DNA from: Chondrosia reniformis | Taxonomy: Eukaryota; Porifera; Demospongiae; Chondrillida; Chondrillidae | DNA: 64,000 bases | Assembly (NCBI GenBank): GCA_947172415.1 | Contig: OX359193.1 | Coordinates: forward strand, 6,070,501-6,134,500 | Direction of reading: 5' to 3' | Shown: one piece after another, positions 46,501 to 58,879 of the stretch | Position numbering within the stretch: position 1 is the stretch's first letter | Layout of the letters: every line of letters begins with the position of its first letter | Notes under the pieces: generated by a model | Database searches by the model: none | What the model was told of the DNA's origin: nothing | Seen by the model: only the letters and a program-made list of their open reading frames with translations | Program-made: the position numbers and the translations under genes

Positions 46501-49500
46501 AGCAAAATTGCGAGATTCAATAGAAAGTACCATAATGAGCATCCAACGACCAGGGGCAACTAAATTTTTTTGTGGTCGCAGCATTCAAGGTAGACGGTTG
46601 ATTGAAGAGACTGCACTTCGCAGCAATGCAAAGGCAATTACTGGGCCAAAGAAAAGGAATAATGCTCAAAGGTTTCTTCCTGGCACTCTTTCAAGTTCCC
46701 AAAGGGTTGTTTGCTTGGGAAATATTGTGGAAGGAGTAGAGTTGGCAATCATAGTTGGTGATATAACTGAAATGGAAGTAGATGTTGTAGTTAATGCAGC
46801 CAATGTGCAGCTCCAACATGGTGGAGGAGTTGCAGGTGCTCTTTCAAGGAAAGCAGGAAGCATTTTTCAAGATGAGTCAAATCAGTATGTTATGAAAAAC
46901 GGTCAGCTGTCCGTTGGACAAGCCATAATATTAACTGGAGTTGGTCGACTTGCATGCAAAGCAATAGCACATGCAGTTGGACCACAATGGCAAGGTGCTC
47001 AGAAAAATGAGAAACTACTTGAAAGAGCAGTCATGAATTCTCTCACAGTGGCCTCTGAATACTGTAGTATTGCCTTTCCAGCCATTAGCACCGGTATTTA
47101 TGGTTGCCCCAAAGATATATGTAGCAAAGTCATGTTTCAGGCTTTTAAGCACTTTTTTAATGGTAATCCAAACAGTAAACTTAAAAAGGTAGACATTGTC
47201 TTGATTAGTAATGAGGATGCCAGATTTTTTATAGATGAAGCAGAAAACTATTTGATTGGTCTAAAAAAGGTTACAACATCACATTCATTCAGAACTGAAG
47301 CTTCCACTGGTGCTTTTACTGGAGGTCATACTTCTCAAAATTTTGCTGACTACTTCTTCATTCAAAGAGGAAAATTATCAGAGTGCAAGGTAGGATATAC
47401 TTTTTATCACGATTCATTAACTTAATTGCTGTGCTTGGTCCAGTAATTGCCTTCTGGTGACTGCTAATTTCTTCAAGCTTGTACATATATTAACATGTAA
47501 TTAAGAACCGTAGATACATGTATCACTGGCATAGGAAGCGTGGGGGCTGGACTTCACACCCAATTTCCGTTTAGAGCAGCTGGCTATATAGTAATAGCTC
47601 TGCTGAAGCTGCAGAAGTCTGAAAATAGATAATCTTTGATTCTAGGTTAGGATAGATAATGAACTGAAGTCTGAAGTTCAGAACACCCTGCAGTAGTCTC
47701 AACTGCTTCTCCACTCCATTTTTTTTCAATTATAATGTGATGCGAGACTAGCCCCACAGAATGTATATATGGGACAGAGAAGCATTCATCCTTTCTTCCC
47801 CCAACTTTGCAGCAAGCAGTAACTGTACATGCTCACTTGACATGACACATCTGTGTACACACAGGTGTGATGCTGTGTAATCGTTAGCTGAAATTTAATA
47901 CATTTTTATTAAATTATGCATTAGCATTGCAACTGATGATGCACCAGAATTAATTTTCCCAGGGTGGCATGCCCCCAGTATGCCGGGCCAGTCCCTCTTA
48001 TAAAAACATCTTCCTATGCCACTTTGCATATAGCTATGGTGTGATTTTTACAGTAATATCCACTGTACTTACTTGTCCTATGCACATATATATATATAGG
48101 CAGATGCTCTGGTCAATTCATCCAATGGTGATCTGGATCTGACACAAGGAATAATTTCCAAAAGCCTGAGTGCTGCTGCTGGTGCTACCCTACAAAACGA
48201 ATGCAATGGCTACACTGCCAAGCATGGAAAGCTCAAATATGGAGAGGTTGCCATGACTGGGGCTGGTAACCTGAAGGCCAAATATGTCATTCACACCTCC
48301 ATCAAGGAATACAAGTCTCATGATCCGTCTTCATATCAAGTAAGCCTCATGCAGATATACGTACATACAGATATATATATGCATGATCACATGATCACAG
48401 TCACTTGTGTTAAATATTGTACTTACAGTAAGCCTGTACAATCTGTTATGTAGACTCTTGAATCATCAGTAAAAAAGGCTCTGGAACTTTGTAGTAAAAG
48501 AAGACTTTCATCAATAGCTTTTCCAACCCTTGGAATGGGTATTCTCCTGTACCCTCCAAAAGAAGTAGCTAGACTGATCTTTGGAACTGCTAATGATTAT
48601 TTTAAGAAATACCATAACTCAACCTCCTTAAAGAAAGTGATCATTGTTATCTTTGATGGATCAGTAGTCCCTATATTTGAAGATGCTAAGCAAAGATATG
48701 CAGAAGGATCTAGGGTTGTAAGAGATGTTACAGTTAATCCCTCAAGGTCTAGGTCTACTGCTTTTGCACCTCAACTAAACATTGATGTAGTCCAGGGAGA
48801 CATTACAGATGAAGACTGTGATGCAATAGTAAATTCTACTAATCCCACAATATCTCTTGAAGATTTTGGTGTAATGAAGGCATTAAAACAAAAGGGGGGT
48901 AGTGCATTTCAAGAAATATGTACGAGGGCTGTTAAGTTGCATGGCAACATACCCAAGGGCGGAGTCCTTGTTACAACCTCTCCTAGTACATGCAGGTTTA
49001 GGCACATAATTCACACAGTGGCACCAGATGATTTGATGGCTGATCTACCTAGTACAATATGCACAATATTGAATGAAGCTGACAATAAGGGCTTCACCAG
49101 CATTGCAATTCCTGCAATTGGAACTGGGAATAGAGGTTTTGCAACAGCATCAGCAGCTGAGGCCTTTGCTTTTGGTGTTAAGATGTTTGAGTCTAAGCAT
49201 ATTAGCTACTTGAAGCATGTTCGTATAGTGATATACCAAAGAAATATGTATGATAGCTTTTCTAAAGTCTTTCAGCAAAAACGTGAAAGCAGCTCTAGCC
49301 AGTCCTTTGGTAAGCAACCAAAATCACTCCTTGGTAAGGCAGCATCTTACATCTCTAAGAAATTACAGATTGGAAGTGACAATACCCTAGAGGATACAGA
49401 TGATTTGGTCTCACCAGAAGACCTGCCTCCTATCCCTCCTCCTTCTCCTGAAGATGCCTCACTACCTCCATTTGGTACTCCAGTGGAGATTGAAATATAT

Positions 49501-51867
49501 GCTGAAACCAAGCAACAATTGGAAGAGGTACAAAATAATATCCTTACAGAAATCCAATCTTATTTTGTCAAAAAAGACTTCAATGAAAACAGTTTAATTA
49601 ATTTCCCACAACAATATATACACGATCTTATAGAAGCTGGTAGAAAGACACATTTGAAAATAGAATTTGATGATGAGGTTTGCACCCTGGATGGCCTAAA
49701 GAATGATGTCCAAAAATTTGAGTCCACAATTCAAGAAGCCATTGGGTTGGTTAGAAGTAGAAAGAAAGCACTATCCGATGCACAAGCTCTGTCTAAATCT
49801 ATCAAGTGGATGTACTATGATGAAGCAATGTTCACTTGGGAAGAATATGATTTTCAAACAAATTACAGAATCGAAACAGCAAAGAAAAACGGCAAAGACA
49901 CTGTTACTGTTCCTTGTCATGGTGGACAATCTGCCACCCTGTATTTTCAAAAACTGGAAGCTGTCATTGATCGTGGCTTTTTCAGAAGCAACAAATCAAT
50001 TTCAGTAAAGAGATTTGACAGCAGTGATAGTAAGAATGGAAAGAGCTTGTGTTTGACTATATAATAAATAATATTATTGATAATGATCACAAATCTATAA
50101 ACGTACATGTACCAAGAAATGACCAGCTAATATATATATATGTATATTGTCACAAAAATAGGGAATATATGTTATATAAAAGAATTTATTGTCAATGCTG
50201 AAATAGAAGTGAAAGTATATATAGTTGTGTCTCATCATTCAACTCTGGACTTACCCCACCCACTCATGTCTCCTAAGGGTGGATCCAAAGTTCACTTGAT
50301 GGGAACCAGAGTCTCCTCTTAGCCACTCAAAGAGATGGTCGAGCCATAGCTAGACATATGTAGCTGTTTTGTCCTTATTAGGACTTATCAGAATGGCATA
50401 CGACGGATGTTTGAATGGCTATTCTGCTGATAAGTAACCCTAAAAGCTAAAAAGATTGTGGTTTCCTTATCAGCAAATAAGGGGTACAGCCAAAGGGTGG
50501 CTGACCACTAAATATGGAAACTAGGAGACTTTAAGATCTGAGACCCCACAGCTTTATATAAGATCAACTTTTGATCTTAAAATCCCTAGTTTTCATATAC
50601 TGTATATCCTAATCTAGGAGGCTGTTCAAAATGGCTGACAAAACAATTCAAGGCTAAATATAATGACTGTTAATTAAAGTATATATTGGTAGACATCAGA
50701 GGGTTGAACTAAATCTAGAGTCAAAAGAATTTTGACATTCAAATTGCAAGACACTTTTAATATTGGCTTTTAATACATATACATATATACATGTATAATT
50801 TTCAAATTTGCTACCATTAATCTTCCATATTTTATGTAGGATTACCTGAACACTGGGATACTATGAAACCAGGCCAACAATATGTTAAAGTAGTCTTAAA
50901 AGAAGCCTCAAGGGAGTACAATGAGATTACTCAATTCTTTGAGAAAACAATGTGTGCTCGTAAAACCCCTTCTCAGTTTATGCAAGTTCCATGGTCTGTC
51001 ATTGTTACGGTTGAACGAATTCAGTCCCCACTATTATTAAGTAATTTTCTGAATTGCAAGGATAGAGTGGATGCTAATAATCCAGGTAATAAGAATGAGA
51101 GGAGACTCTTTCATGGATGTAAGGGTGCTGTGTGTGACTCCATCAACGTCACAGGATTTAACAGAAGCTTTGCTGCTGATAATATAGGTATATATATAAT
51201 TGACTCTATATATACAATAGAGTATTTGTTGCAAACATTGTACTGGTATTTATTGAACATTAGTAACATAAATTAAATAAATTTGATGGACATATATATT
51301 GACCCAAAGGTCTTCATCAGCAAATGATGAGGAGAGGTTACAGAGCAAGTTTAAATAAGGGAGGTGTGATTAATATGACAAAATGACTGAATAACTTATT
51401 TAAGATTCAAATGAGTAAAGTGAGGATAAAAATGAAGTAGTTGTGTGGGCTGTTAATTGGTGATGATGTCATTCCATATGGTATCTAAGACCTCCAGGTA
51501 GAAACATCCATTAAACGTTTTGAATTTATAACTGAATATGGTGTTTTAGATAATTGATGTGTGATCTTTCTAATTAGGTGCAAGGTTTGGGAATGGCAGT
51601 TACTTTGCTGTTGAAGCAAACTATTCTGCCAGAGATGGATACTCAGCCCCAGATACTGACACTGGTCACAAACACATTTATGTAGTTCGAGTTTTGACTG
51701 GTCGCTATACTACAGGCAAACAAGGAATGAAGACTCCCCCTCCAATTGACCCAAGCACACCTCTGGTGTTGTATGACTCAGTCACAGATGATGAGAAAAA
51801 TCCAGGAATGTTTGTTGTTTTCAATGATAACTATGCATACCCAGAATACCTTATTACATTCAAATAA
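40540..51867 (+). CDS. Giant PARP14-like mono-ADP-ribosyltransferase with N-terminal decapeptide repeats
   Basis: Eight exons join in phase: 40540-43234, 43696-43974, 44203-44448, 45171-47389, 48100-48339, 48454-50029, 50840-51187, 51578-51867; ~2630 residues. Order: (a) ~35-620 decapeptide repeats around [10 protein letters not shown]; (b) a polar linker; (c) ~870-1580 repeated RRM/KH-like segments; (d) macro 1 ~1590-1775 with [24 protein letters not shown] and ISTGIYG; (e) macro 2 ~1800-1990 across exons 4-6; (f) macro 3 ~2000-2180 (VVQGDIT, AIVNSTN, IPAIGTG); (g) WWE ~2340-2410; (h) ART domain ~2430-2630 with [16 protein letters not shown] and PEYLITF, an H-Y-L type triad expected for mono-ADP-ribosylation. 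Three macros plus WWE plus ART is the PARP14 plan. The repeat N-terminus is not part of that family as I know it. Confidence 0.88.
40645..42395. repeat. Coding minisatellite, 30-bp unit, >50 copies (PARP14-like exon 1)
   Basis: Unit GGTCAGGATCCCCGCCCACC plus TCAACACATG, encoding [10 protein letters not shown] with variants (A/G, R/H/C, P/S). Longer interspersed units contain HDQYIGMD. The 30-bp period leaves the opposite strand (569 codons) and another forward frame (596 codons) open; neither is regarded as a gene. Confidence 0.97.
44654..45007. mobile_element. Foldback MITE in intron 3 of the PARP14-like gene
   Basis: The left end TTGTAAAGATAATTCACTCG and the right end CGAGTGAATTATCTTTACAA are exact reverse complements, and the match continues inward for well over 100 bp with a few gaps (CCAACCAAATGATTCACAAT / GTGAATCATTTGGTTGG, GTCCACCAGATTTGTTTTGT). 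The centre holds shorter palindromes around TACAATTTAAATTGTA. No coding capacity. Confidence 0.85.
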
Positions 51868-52123
51868 ACTCATTATAAACATTATAATTATTTTGCATCA
51901 TCATTGTCTAGCTTGTTTGGAATTAACATGCTTGTAGTTGCAGTATACATCATATCAAACATTCAAACATTATATGCATGCAGTGTGATTTTGTAATATT
52001 ATAGATTTTCTGATTGATTTGATGTTCTGTTGATTTAGTCCGTTGATTTAGTCCTCATCAGAAGCCATATGCCTAATATAGCTATAAAGTGGTAATCAAA
52101 AATTAACAATAAACATGATTGTT

Positions 52124-55100
52124 TTAGTCCTCATCAGAAGTTTCAACTGCAGACGACTCCAGTTCCTCATCGGACCCTTCCTCAGGTAGCTCCACCAGGT
52201 CAGTGTCCTTCCCCCTCTTGGTCCGAGAGGTAGACGCTGTTGTCTCCTCCAGTTCCTCATCAGACCCTTCCTCGGGTAGCTCCACCAGGTCAGTGTCCTT
52301 CCTCCTCTTGGTCCGAGAGGTAGACGCTGTTGTCTCCTCCAGTTCCTCATCGGACCCTTCCTCGGGTAGCTCCACCAGGTCAGTGTCCTTCCTCCTCTTG
52401 GTCCGAGAGGTAGACGCTGTTGTCTCCTCCAGTTCCTCATCACTGTCCTTGATGAACTCTGCACTCTTAAAGTCACCTTTCTTTGAGCTTGGGGCAGAGA
52501 CTGTCTTCTTCTTGGGACTCTTACTGGACTTGACTGGTTTGACAGGAGATCTGTGGACAGGACCAATTTGTGTGCAGTGAAGACAGCTCACAATACATAT
52601 TATACAAACTGGTATATCAGCATGATGAAATAAGAACCATCAATACACTCAGCATACAGACCATGAATACACTCAGCATACAAATGCAACATATCACACA
52701 CTGTTTTGACTGTGGGTTAGTCTTCTTGTATTCTGCAAAAGCTTTCTTGTACTTCTCAAACTCTGCTGAAGCTTTCTCTTCGTACTTCTTCTTATCAGCA
52801 GCTGTCTTCCACCGCTCACCTCCAATCTTGGCAACCTCCTTCACATTAATATTAGGGTTTTCCTCCTTTATTCTCTCCCTGTTATCACCCAGCCATGCCA
52901 TAAAGGCAGTGAGTGGTCTCTTTGGAGCATTAGGGTCCTTGGCAACCTTCTGTTTCCTCTTTGTCTCCCCACCATCATGCTGCAGTCATATCAAAGACTA
53001 CTACTACCTTTACAACTGAAGATTGCTATCTATGAAATATATATATTCACTACATGATTATGTACATAGAATGATCTAAATATACTTCAATTCATTAACT
53101 CTATCAGATTCTTATATTTGGAAGATTGCTGGTATAGTGTATTTATTAATTTTGATACAAGCATCTTAACATGACACGTACACAGTTGTGGCACAATATG
53201 ATAGAAGAGTTGTGAGTGCATTAACAAGTAGTGAGGCGGTAGCTACGTACCTTGGATTTCTTAGCAGGTTGGCTTGGCCTGGAGGCTTTCCTCTTTCTTG
53301 ATGTTCCTTCGTCACTTTCATCATTGCTTTCAATAATGGCATCAGAATCAAACCTGCAACACCGCACAGAGAATGAGACACATGGTTATAATTAGCACTT
53401 TCCCTTCTAGACTGTGAAGACAGTAGAGTTTAGTGATATATACATTGTATAGAATGATCTGGATAATCATATTCAAATGTACACTCACTCCAAATCATCA
53501 TCTGTAACATCACCAGCTACAAAGTCTGAATCCTCTAAAGAGGAAGAAAGGAAATTTTGCAATATATTTGTATTATATAACATACCAAGGATTCACAGAA
53601 GATCAAGATAAAGAAAAAGACAAAGACTCCCAGGATCACTGATGAAGGGTGGAATTCCCAGAAACAGCTGTCTGACCCAGTGGAGAAGAAGATGAAAACA
53701 GAGAAAAGAAGGAAGAAAAGACTCCTGTATCTTCATCCAAAGCTCTCTTCAGGTTTAGTTCCCCTATAGACTCTTTTACAGAATAGGCATATAGCATGTA
53801 GGAAAATGGTATCTTAGATTTTTCATACATATACATTTAATATTCTGGAGATCTAAATGAACCTGGGCAGCACAATTTTTATCAATTTGAATATTTTGGC
53901 CCAGAGGTCTTCATTAGCAATGAATGAGAAGAAAAAATACAAGCAAGCAGACAAAATACAGATTGATAAAAACATTTCAGCTAAGGCTCATTTAAATCTC
54001 TAAATCATCAATTACTGTATAATCACAACAAGCTAGCCCTATCATTACATTTACTATATGTAACCATGACAACCTATTTGGATGTACAGCTCCTTTCAGA
54101 ATCTAATGACTCACCGTCTTCTGAGTCTTCATCTCTCTCTTCTCCTTCAGCCTTCATCCGAGCAAGATAAGGATCATGTTCTCCGGCCACATCTGCTTCC
54201 TCGTTGATTCGCCCTTTCCCTTTGTCCTTTATACGAATGTTCTTGCCTGTTACAAAGTCATACAAGTGACCATAGTCATCTCTATGGCAACAGAAGAAAG
54301 TATAGAGATAGACAACTCAACGTAAATGTATATGGTTTAATAATTTATTAATCTAAACACATCCAAAACTGCTGTTGTGTCTGAATGCTGTACATTCTGA
54401 TTTACAAAGAACTGATAAAAGTTTCCAAGAATGCACTAAGGGAGTTAATTGCACTGAACCGTGCAAAGGCTATGATGATAAGCAAATAATCACTGGAAAG
54501 TATTATGCCAAACCAGCCAAGTGACCACAGTCTAATCTTGGCTAGGGGGGGCGAAGTCCTATTAAATGGGCAACCAATAGCCAATAGCCTTCCAGTTACT
54601 ATCGATGTGGTGACATGCTACATTTACATTTTTATTACATTTGAATGATGCGACTAACTTTCTGATACTGGAGAATGTGATGGATATCCCTGTCTTCATC
54701 TCAATCTCCAAGTCAAAGGAGCGACTCACCCCACTAGTGCCCTGCATACGGGCAAAGTTGAGCTGCCCTATGTCACTGTACTTTACATACACAGCAGGCT
54801 TGTGAATGAAGAGAAATCCTCTATCCATCGGATACAGCAGCCCTGATGTGGCACGATGGGAACAGTGAATGTTGGCCTGGCCACTTGGACTAGAGGGAGG
54901 GGAGAGATGGATGAGGGGAGGGTCATAGAAGACTAATTAATCCTAGCTCCTACATACATGTATTAATTACTACCCACCTATCTGACCCACCACGCCCACC
55001 TACCTGACCCACCACGCCCACCTACCTGACCCACCACGCCCACCTATCTGACCCACCACGCCCACCTACCTGACCTACCTGACCCACCACGCCCACCTAC

Positions 55101-56848
55101 CCGACCCACCACGCCCACCTACCCAACCCACCATGCCCACCTACCTGACCCACCACACCCACACCTACAGTATACACGTACCCCTTGAAGCTCTCAGGTA
55201 TTGTTATCTTCTTCCCCGAAACTGCTCTCATTACTCTACTAAACACTTCATGTAGAGCTCCTGACATCGATTTAGTGAGCTTGTCGCCATAGCGATCCTG
55301 CAGCTCCTCCCTATAACAGCACAACAGAAACACTGCATCAGTCTGCACACACAACCATATAGGATCCAAAGAGTTTCATTATAGCAGTAGTATTTCAGAG
55401 CACCCGGGAGTAATACAGTTTCTAAAACTACACTGAGCATCCAAATATAGCTGACATCACACATGCAAAGATATAGGCAATATTACACTATAAAACTGTG
55501 GAACAACATATCGGGTTTGCATATTAACTAACTCTGAAAATGGTAGAGTAAGTGAACAATCTTCTTCAAGTGAGAACTGCATGATGACAAAGGGATAGCG
55601 AGTCTGTCCCTGTCTCAGAGGTGGATCCAAACCAATCTGATGAAATGGGAATGGAAACCTAATACCTCAGCCAAGGGCATTAGACCCAAAGACTTACAAC
55701 AAAGAACATTTGTCTCTGCTCAAGGTTCGGCAGGAGAAACTGTTTAGTTATTGTATCGTAAGGAATCTTATAGTCGTAAGTTTTACCATGTAGCTGAATG
55801 AAGGTTGGATAGGCTGTGAAGTCATAGCGTCCCCTGTAGGGAGAAGAAGAGAGATCAACACTAAAACTATGGTAGATATACAACAGAATAGGATGTATGG
55901 CAATTATTTTCTATTTTAACATTTCATTCTAGCCTTTGCACAGGTTTTGACCCTATACATAATAAAGATAGTGTACAATAATTCAACACTATGCACCTTG
56001 GAGTTAAGACTTGTAGTTCTTCAAACACTGTGATGGCATCTCCTGTTGCCTGGACAACGTCAGCTTTTTGCATTACCTTATCATAGAACATCTGCACACA
56101 AACAGGAGAATTAGGAGACATCCTCAGAGACACACCCACAGCCACACCCTCACCTGTACATTATCCTCATCCTCCCCCGTATTTGGGATATAAAATCTCA
56201 TTTCCAGCAGTGATACGGGGGCGTGTTCGCTCTGGTGGAACTCCATTGTCACTTCATTCTTGCCTGTTGTTACCTGGGAGACGTCTTGAAGGGGAACTTC
56301 AAAGGCTGTCCTGTTTTCCACTTGGAAAGCCATTATTGGCCCATGAAACTTGACCTCTCCCCAGTTCCAACCTTTGAAACTGACTTCAGTCTCTGGAATG
56401 TCCTTTCCAAAGTGTTTCTTGGAGAATTCTTGAAGACTCTGGTAATCCTAGACGATAAATGCGCTCCCAACAGTATGTACACGTACATAATTAAATCAGT
56501 AATTTCATGGTAGGTAAAGAATATTTTGCAAATCTCACCGATTCTTTGAATCCATCAAATTTTATAATTTTGTCATCTTTTAAAAAGACCTTTAACTCAT
56601 ATCCTCTCGCCACTTTCATCCAACCCAAACTTTCCACAGTGTCAATATTAAACTGACTTACCTCTCCAGATCTGGAAGATTTGAAGGCTATACATTCTGG
56701 AACCAATTTTAGTTTACCTGGATCCTGTGGAAACACGAGGTAGAATGTTTCATAAGATTACATGCAGACTAGCAAGGCTCGTATTCTGTTAGCTAACCAG
56801 AGCTCCTCTGACAAGCTGACCTATATCCCTAAAGTCCAGGACAGCCAT
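52124..56848 (-). CDS. SSRP1: SSRP1, HMG-box subunit of the FACT histone chaperone
   Basis: Thirteen exons: 56798-56848, 56539-56724, 56154-56447, 55997-56091, 55698-55833, 55533-55636, 55182-55310, 54659-54889, 54115-54281, 53489-53534, 53251-53353, 52711-52979, 52124-52550; 745 residues (human 709). N-terminal dimerisation/PH domains carry FKGWNWGEVKF, TTGKNEVTMEFHQ, GRYDFTAYPTFIQLHGKTYDYKIPY and QRQMFFV; the middle tandem PH region follows (SGALHEVFSRVM, SSGLLYPMDRGF). An acidic stretch precedes an HMG box (DPNAPKRPLTAFMAWL...). FACT (SPT16-SSRP1) moves H2A-H2B during transcription and replication. The acidic C-terminal tail contains three 30-residue repeats (see separate entry), not known to me in other SSRP1 proteins. 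Introns 7 and 9 hold repeats. Confidence 0.95.
52152..52441. repeat. Coding 90-bp tandem repeat, 3 copies (SSRP1 C-terminal tail)
   Basis: Three near-identical 90-bp units encode SDEELEETTASTSRTKRR + KDTDLVELPEEG. The copies differ by only a few bases (one K/R-G change), indicating recent duplication or homogenisation. Confidence 0.95.
53582..53810 (+). repeat. Dispersed repeat family, copy C
   Basis: Located in SSRP1 intron 9. Shares the ordered blocks with copies A (14433) and B (27812): GATCACTGATGAAGGGTGGA, ATTCCCAGAAACAGCTGTCT, CCAGTGGAGAAGAAG, TCCAAAGCTCTCTTCAGGTT, CCCCTATAG, with a longer purine-rich middle. Confidence 0.88.
54972..55165. repeat. Minisatellite, ~22-bp unit, ~9 copies (SSRP1 intron 7)
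   Basis: Unit ACCTGACCCACCACGCCC plus ACCT repeats with small length changes between exons 7 and 8. On the gene strand it is G/T-rich. Confidence 0.92.
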
Positions 56849-56901
56849 TTTGACCCGCCAAATTAGGGAATTCCCTAATCATAGCTCACTCATCTTTTAA
56901 A
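56849..56901. promoter_or_regulatory. Very tight bidirectional promoter of SSRP1 and UFD1
   Basis: Only 53 bp lie between the two inferred start codons. Core promoter elements must overlap the first coding exons or first introns of both genes. No TATA box is visible. Confidence 0.5.
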
Positions 56902-58743
56902 ATGGTAAGATCTATGATAGTTTGTGAATTGAATAAAGCGGTCAAATGAATGTATTTAAAATCTTAGGCATATCCTGACTTTGGTTTTGGCGGTAATCAT
57001 GGCGGCTTCTTTATGGGAGGTCGTGGAGGCACCTTCAAGAGACAATACAAATGCTTTTCTGTCGCATTTTCACAATCAGCTAATCCTAAAGCTTTGGAGG
57101 AAGGCGGTAAAAGTAAGCGGTCGTAGGCTTTCGGTATAGGATGTCAATCTAAGTGCTACGTACAAGTATTAACCCCAATATGGTTCTAGAATAGTCGAAT
57201 AGAGTTCTAAAGGTACTAATGTTACACTTTCTACAGTTATAATGCCACCTTCAGCGCTGAATGAACTGACCAGATTGAACATACAGTATCCCATGTTGTT
57301 CAAACTGACAGGAAGCAGGATTAATAGGGCTACGCACTGTGGAGTACTAGAGTTTATAGCTGAAGAAGGCAAGATCTTTATACCCCACTGGGTAGGTTGG
57401 GTGGTTGTTGTGTGATGGATAGCTTCATTCGTGTGCCACTCCCCTACCCAGATGATGAATAACATTGGCCTAAAGGAGGAAGATCTTGTGTGGTTGGAGA
57501 ATGTGACTCTTCCATTAGCAACTTTTGTCAAATTCCAACCTCAATCAGTGGACTTTTTAGATATTACAGATCAAAAAGCAGTGTATCCTATACAGCTCTA
57601 CATACTTTACTACATGTGTGACCATATATAGTGTGACTGCATGCTCTAGAGTTACAGCTTATCTAACAAGGCAAATTAAAACCTGTTTACATTATTTCGT
57701 TTGTTGTTGCTTGTGTTTACAAGTTGTCCAAGAGGAACAACACGTATCTCCTGTGAACACTGCATTTTAAATAAACCACTCAGTAAATAAGCGGTCACTT
57801 CAAGTTTCCTTAGCTCTTCCAAAGGCTTGAATTAAAATTGAGGAATTTTGCCTGTCTAACCCTCGAGGATGTGATTGTGGTTCACTACAATGATAAGGTT
57901 TGTTGTACTTTCTGTACATGTGGATGTGGCTTATGTAATTATATTTGTGAATACATATTCCTGTTACTCCTGATTCTGATTTACAGAAGTACCATTTGAA
58001 AGTTTTAGAATCAAAACCAGCCAATGCTGTATCTATCATTGAATGTGACATGAGAGTAAGGGGTACAATCTATGTATATTGTGTGGTCCACATGTGACTT
58101 ACCCCTCCCCCCACAGGTTGATTTTGCAGCTCCTGTTGGATACAAACCCCCAAAAACTCCTGAGACACCAATTGAAGATACTGACTCACCCGTATGATGT
58201 CATTGTTACTATATATAGCATAAGTCCCTTCAATGTCATATTTACATAATATTGTATCTCCATCTTGTTCAGTTCGCCTATCCAAGTGAAAGTGACTTTG
58301 TGGTGAGTAAATATATGCATACACTTGTGCATAATATTTATAAAAGGTAATTAATGAATGTTACACTCCTGTCTTGATTGTAATGACGTGTTTAACAGCC
58401 CTTTGGAGGTCAAGGGGAAAGACTGGATGGCAAAAAGAAGAAGACACCGAAGAATGATAAAATGGATCCACCACAAGTACCCCGTAGTAGGGGAATACCC
58501 AACTATGAATATAAAGTTGGGAAACTGTCTTTTGTGAGTGCAAAGAAATTAGAAGCATATGTCAAGAAAAAGCAGTCAGTAGCTGAAGTGAGTGTGAGAT
58601 GGTATATGTATGTACATATGTGATGTGGATGTTGAATGTCAGCTAGTCACTTGCATACACCCTACTTCCACCAGACTTTAGACTTTAAACCTTTTGGAGG
58701 AGATGGACAGCAATTGAAACCACGAAGATCAAAAACCACATAA
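56902..58743 (+). CDS. UFD1: UFD1, ubiquitin-recognition cofactor of p97/VCP
   Basis: Ten coding exons: 56902-56904 (ATG only), 56968-57112, 57237-57391, 57452-57580, 57814-57897, 57987-58055, 58117-58191, 58273-58302, 58399-58587, 58675-58743; 315 residues (human 307). The double-psi barrel shows [42 protein letters not shown] and [13 protein letters not shown]; then [13 protein letters not shown] and [17 protein letters not shown]; the tail has [11 protein letters not shown] and an [11 protein letters not shown]-like motif. UFD1-NPL4 delivers ubiquitinated proteins to p97 in ERAD and chromatin extraction. The start is inferred: ATG followed by GTAAGA, joining in phase to [15 protein letters not shown] at ~58809 is a likely poly(A) signal. 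Confidence 0.92.
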
Positions 58744-58879
58744 TTAAACCTTTTTGCACTTCACGGTTGCATTCAATTTACAAGCCATTTACAGTTGTTG
58801 TATATACAATAAATTTTTGCTTCAAATCACACAATTTAGGTTCATGAATAAGGTATATACTGATATTCAAAACAAAAAG

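Noticed and set aside
50140..50322. Short open frame after the WWE exon
   Set aside because: Lies in the PARP14-like intron; the exon 6 donor at 50030 and acceptor at 50839 restore frame to the ART domain.
52203..52580. + strand 125-codon Ser-rich frame
   Set aside because: Antisense of the SSRP1 C-terminal repeats.
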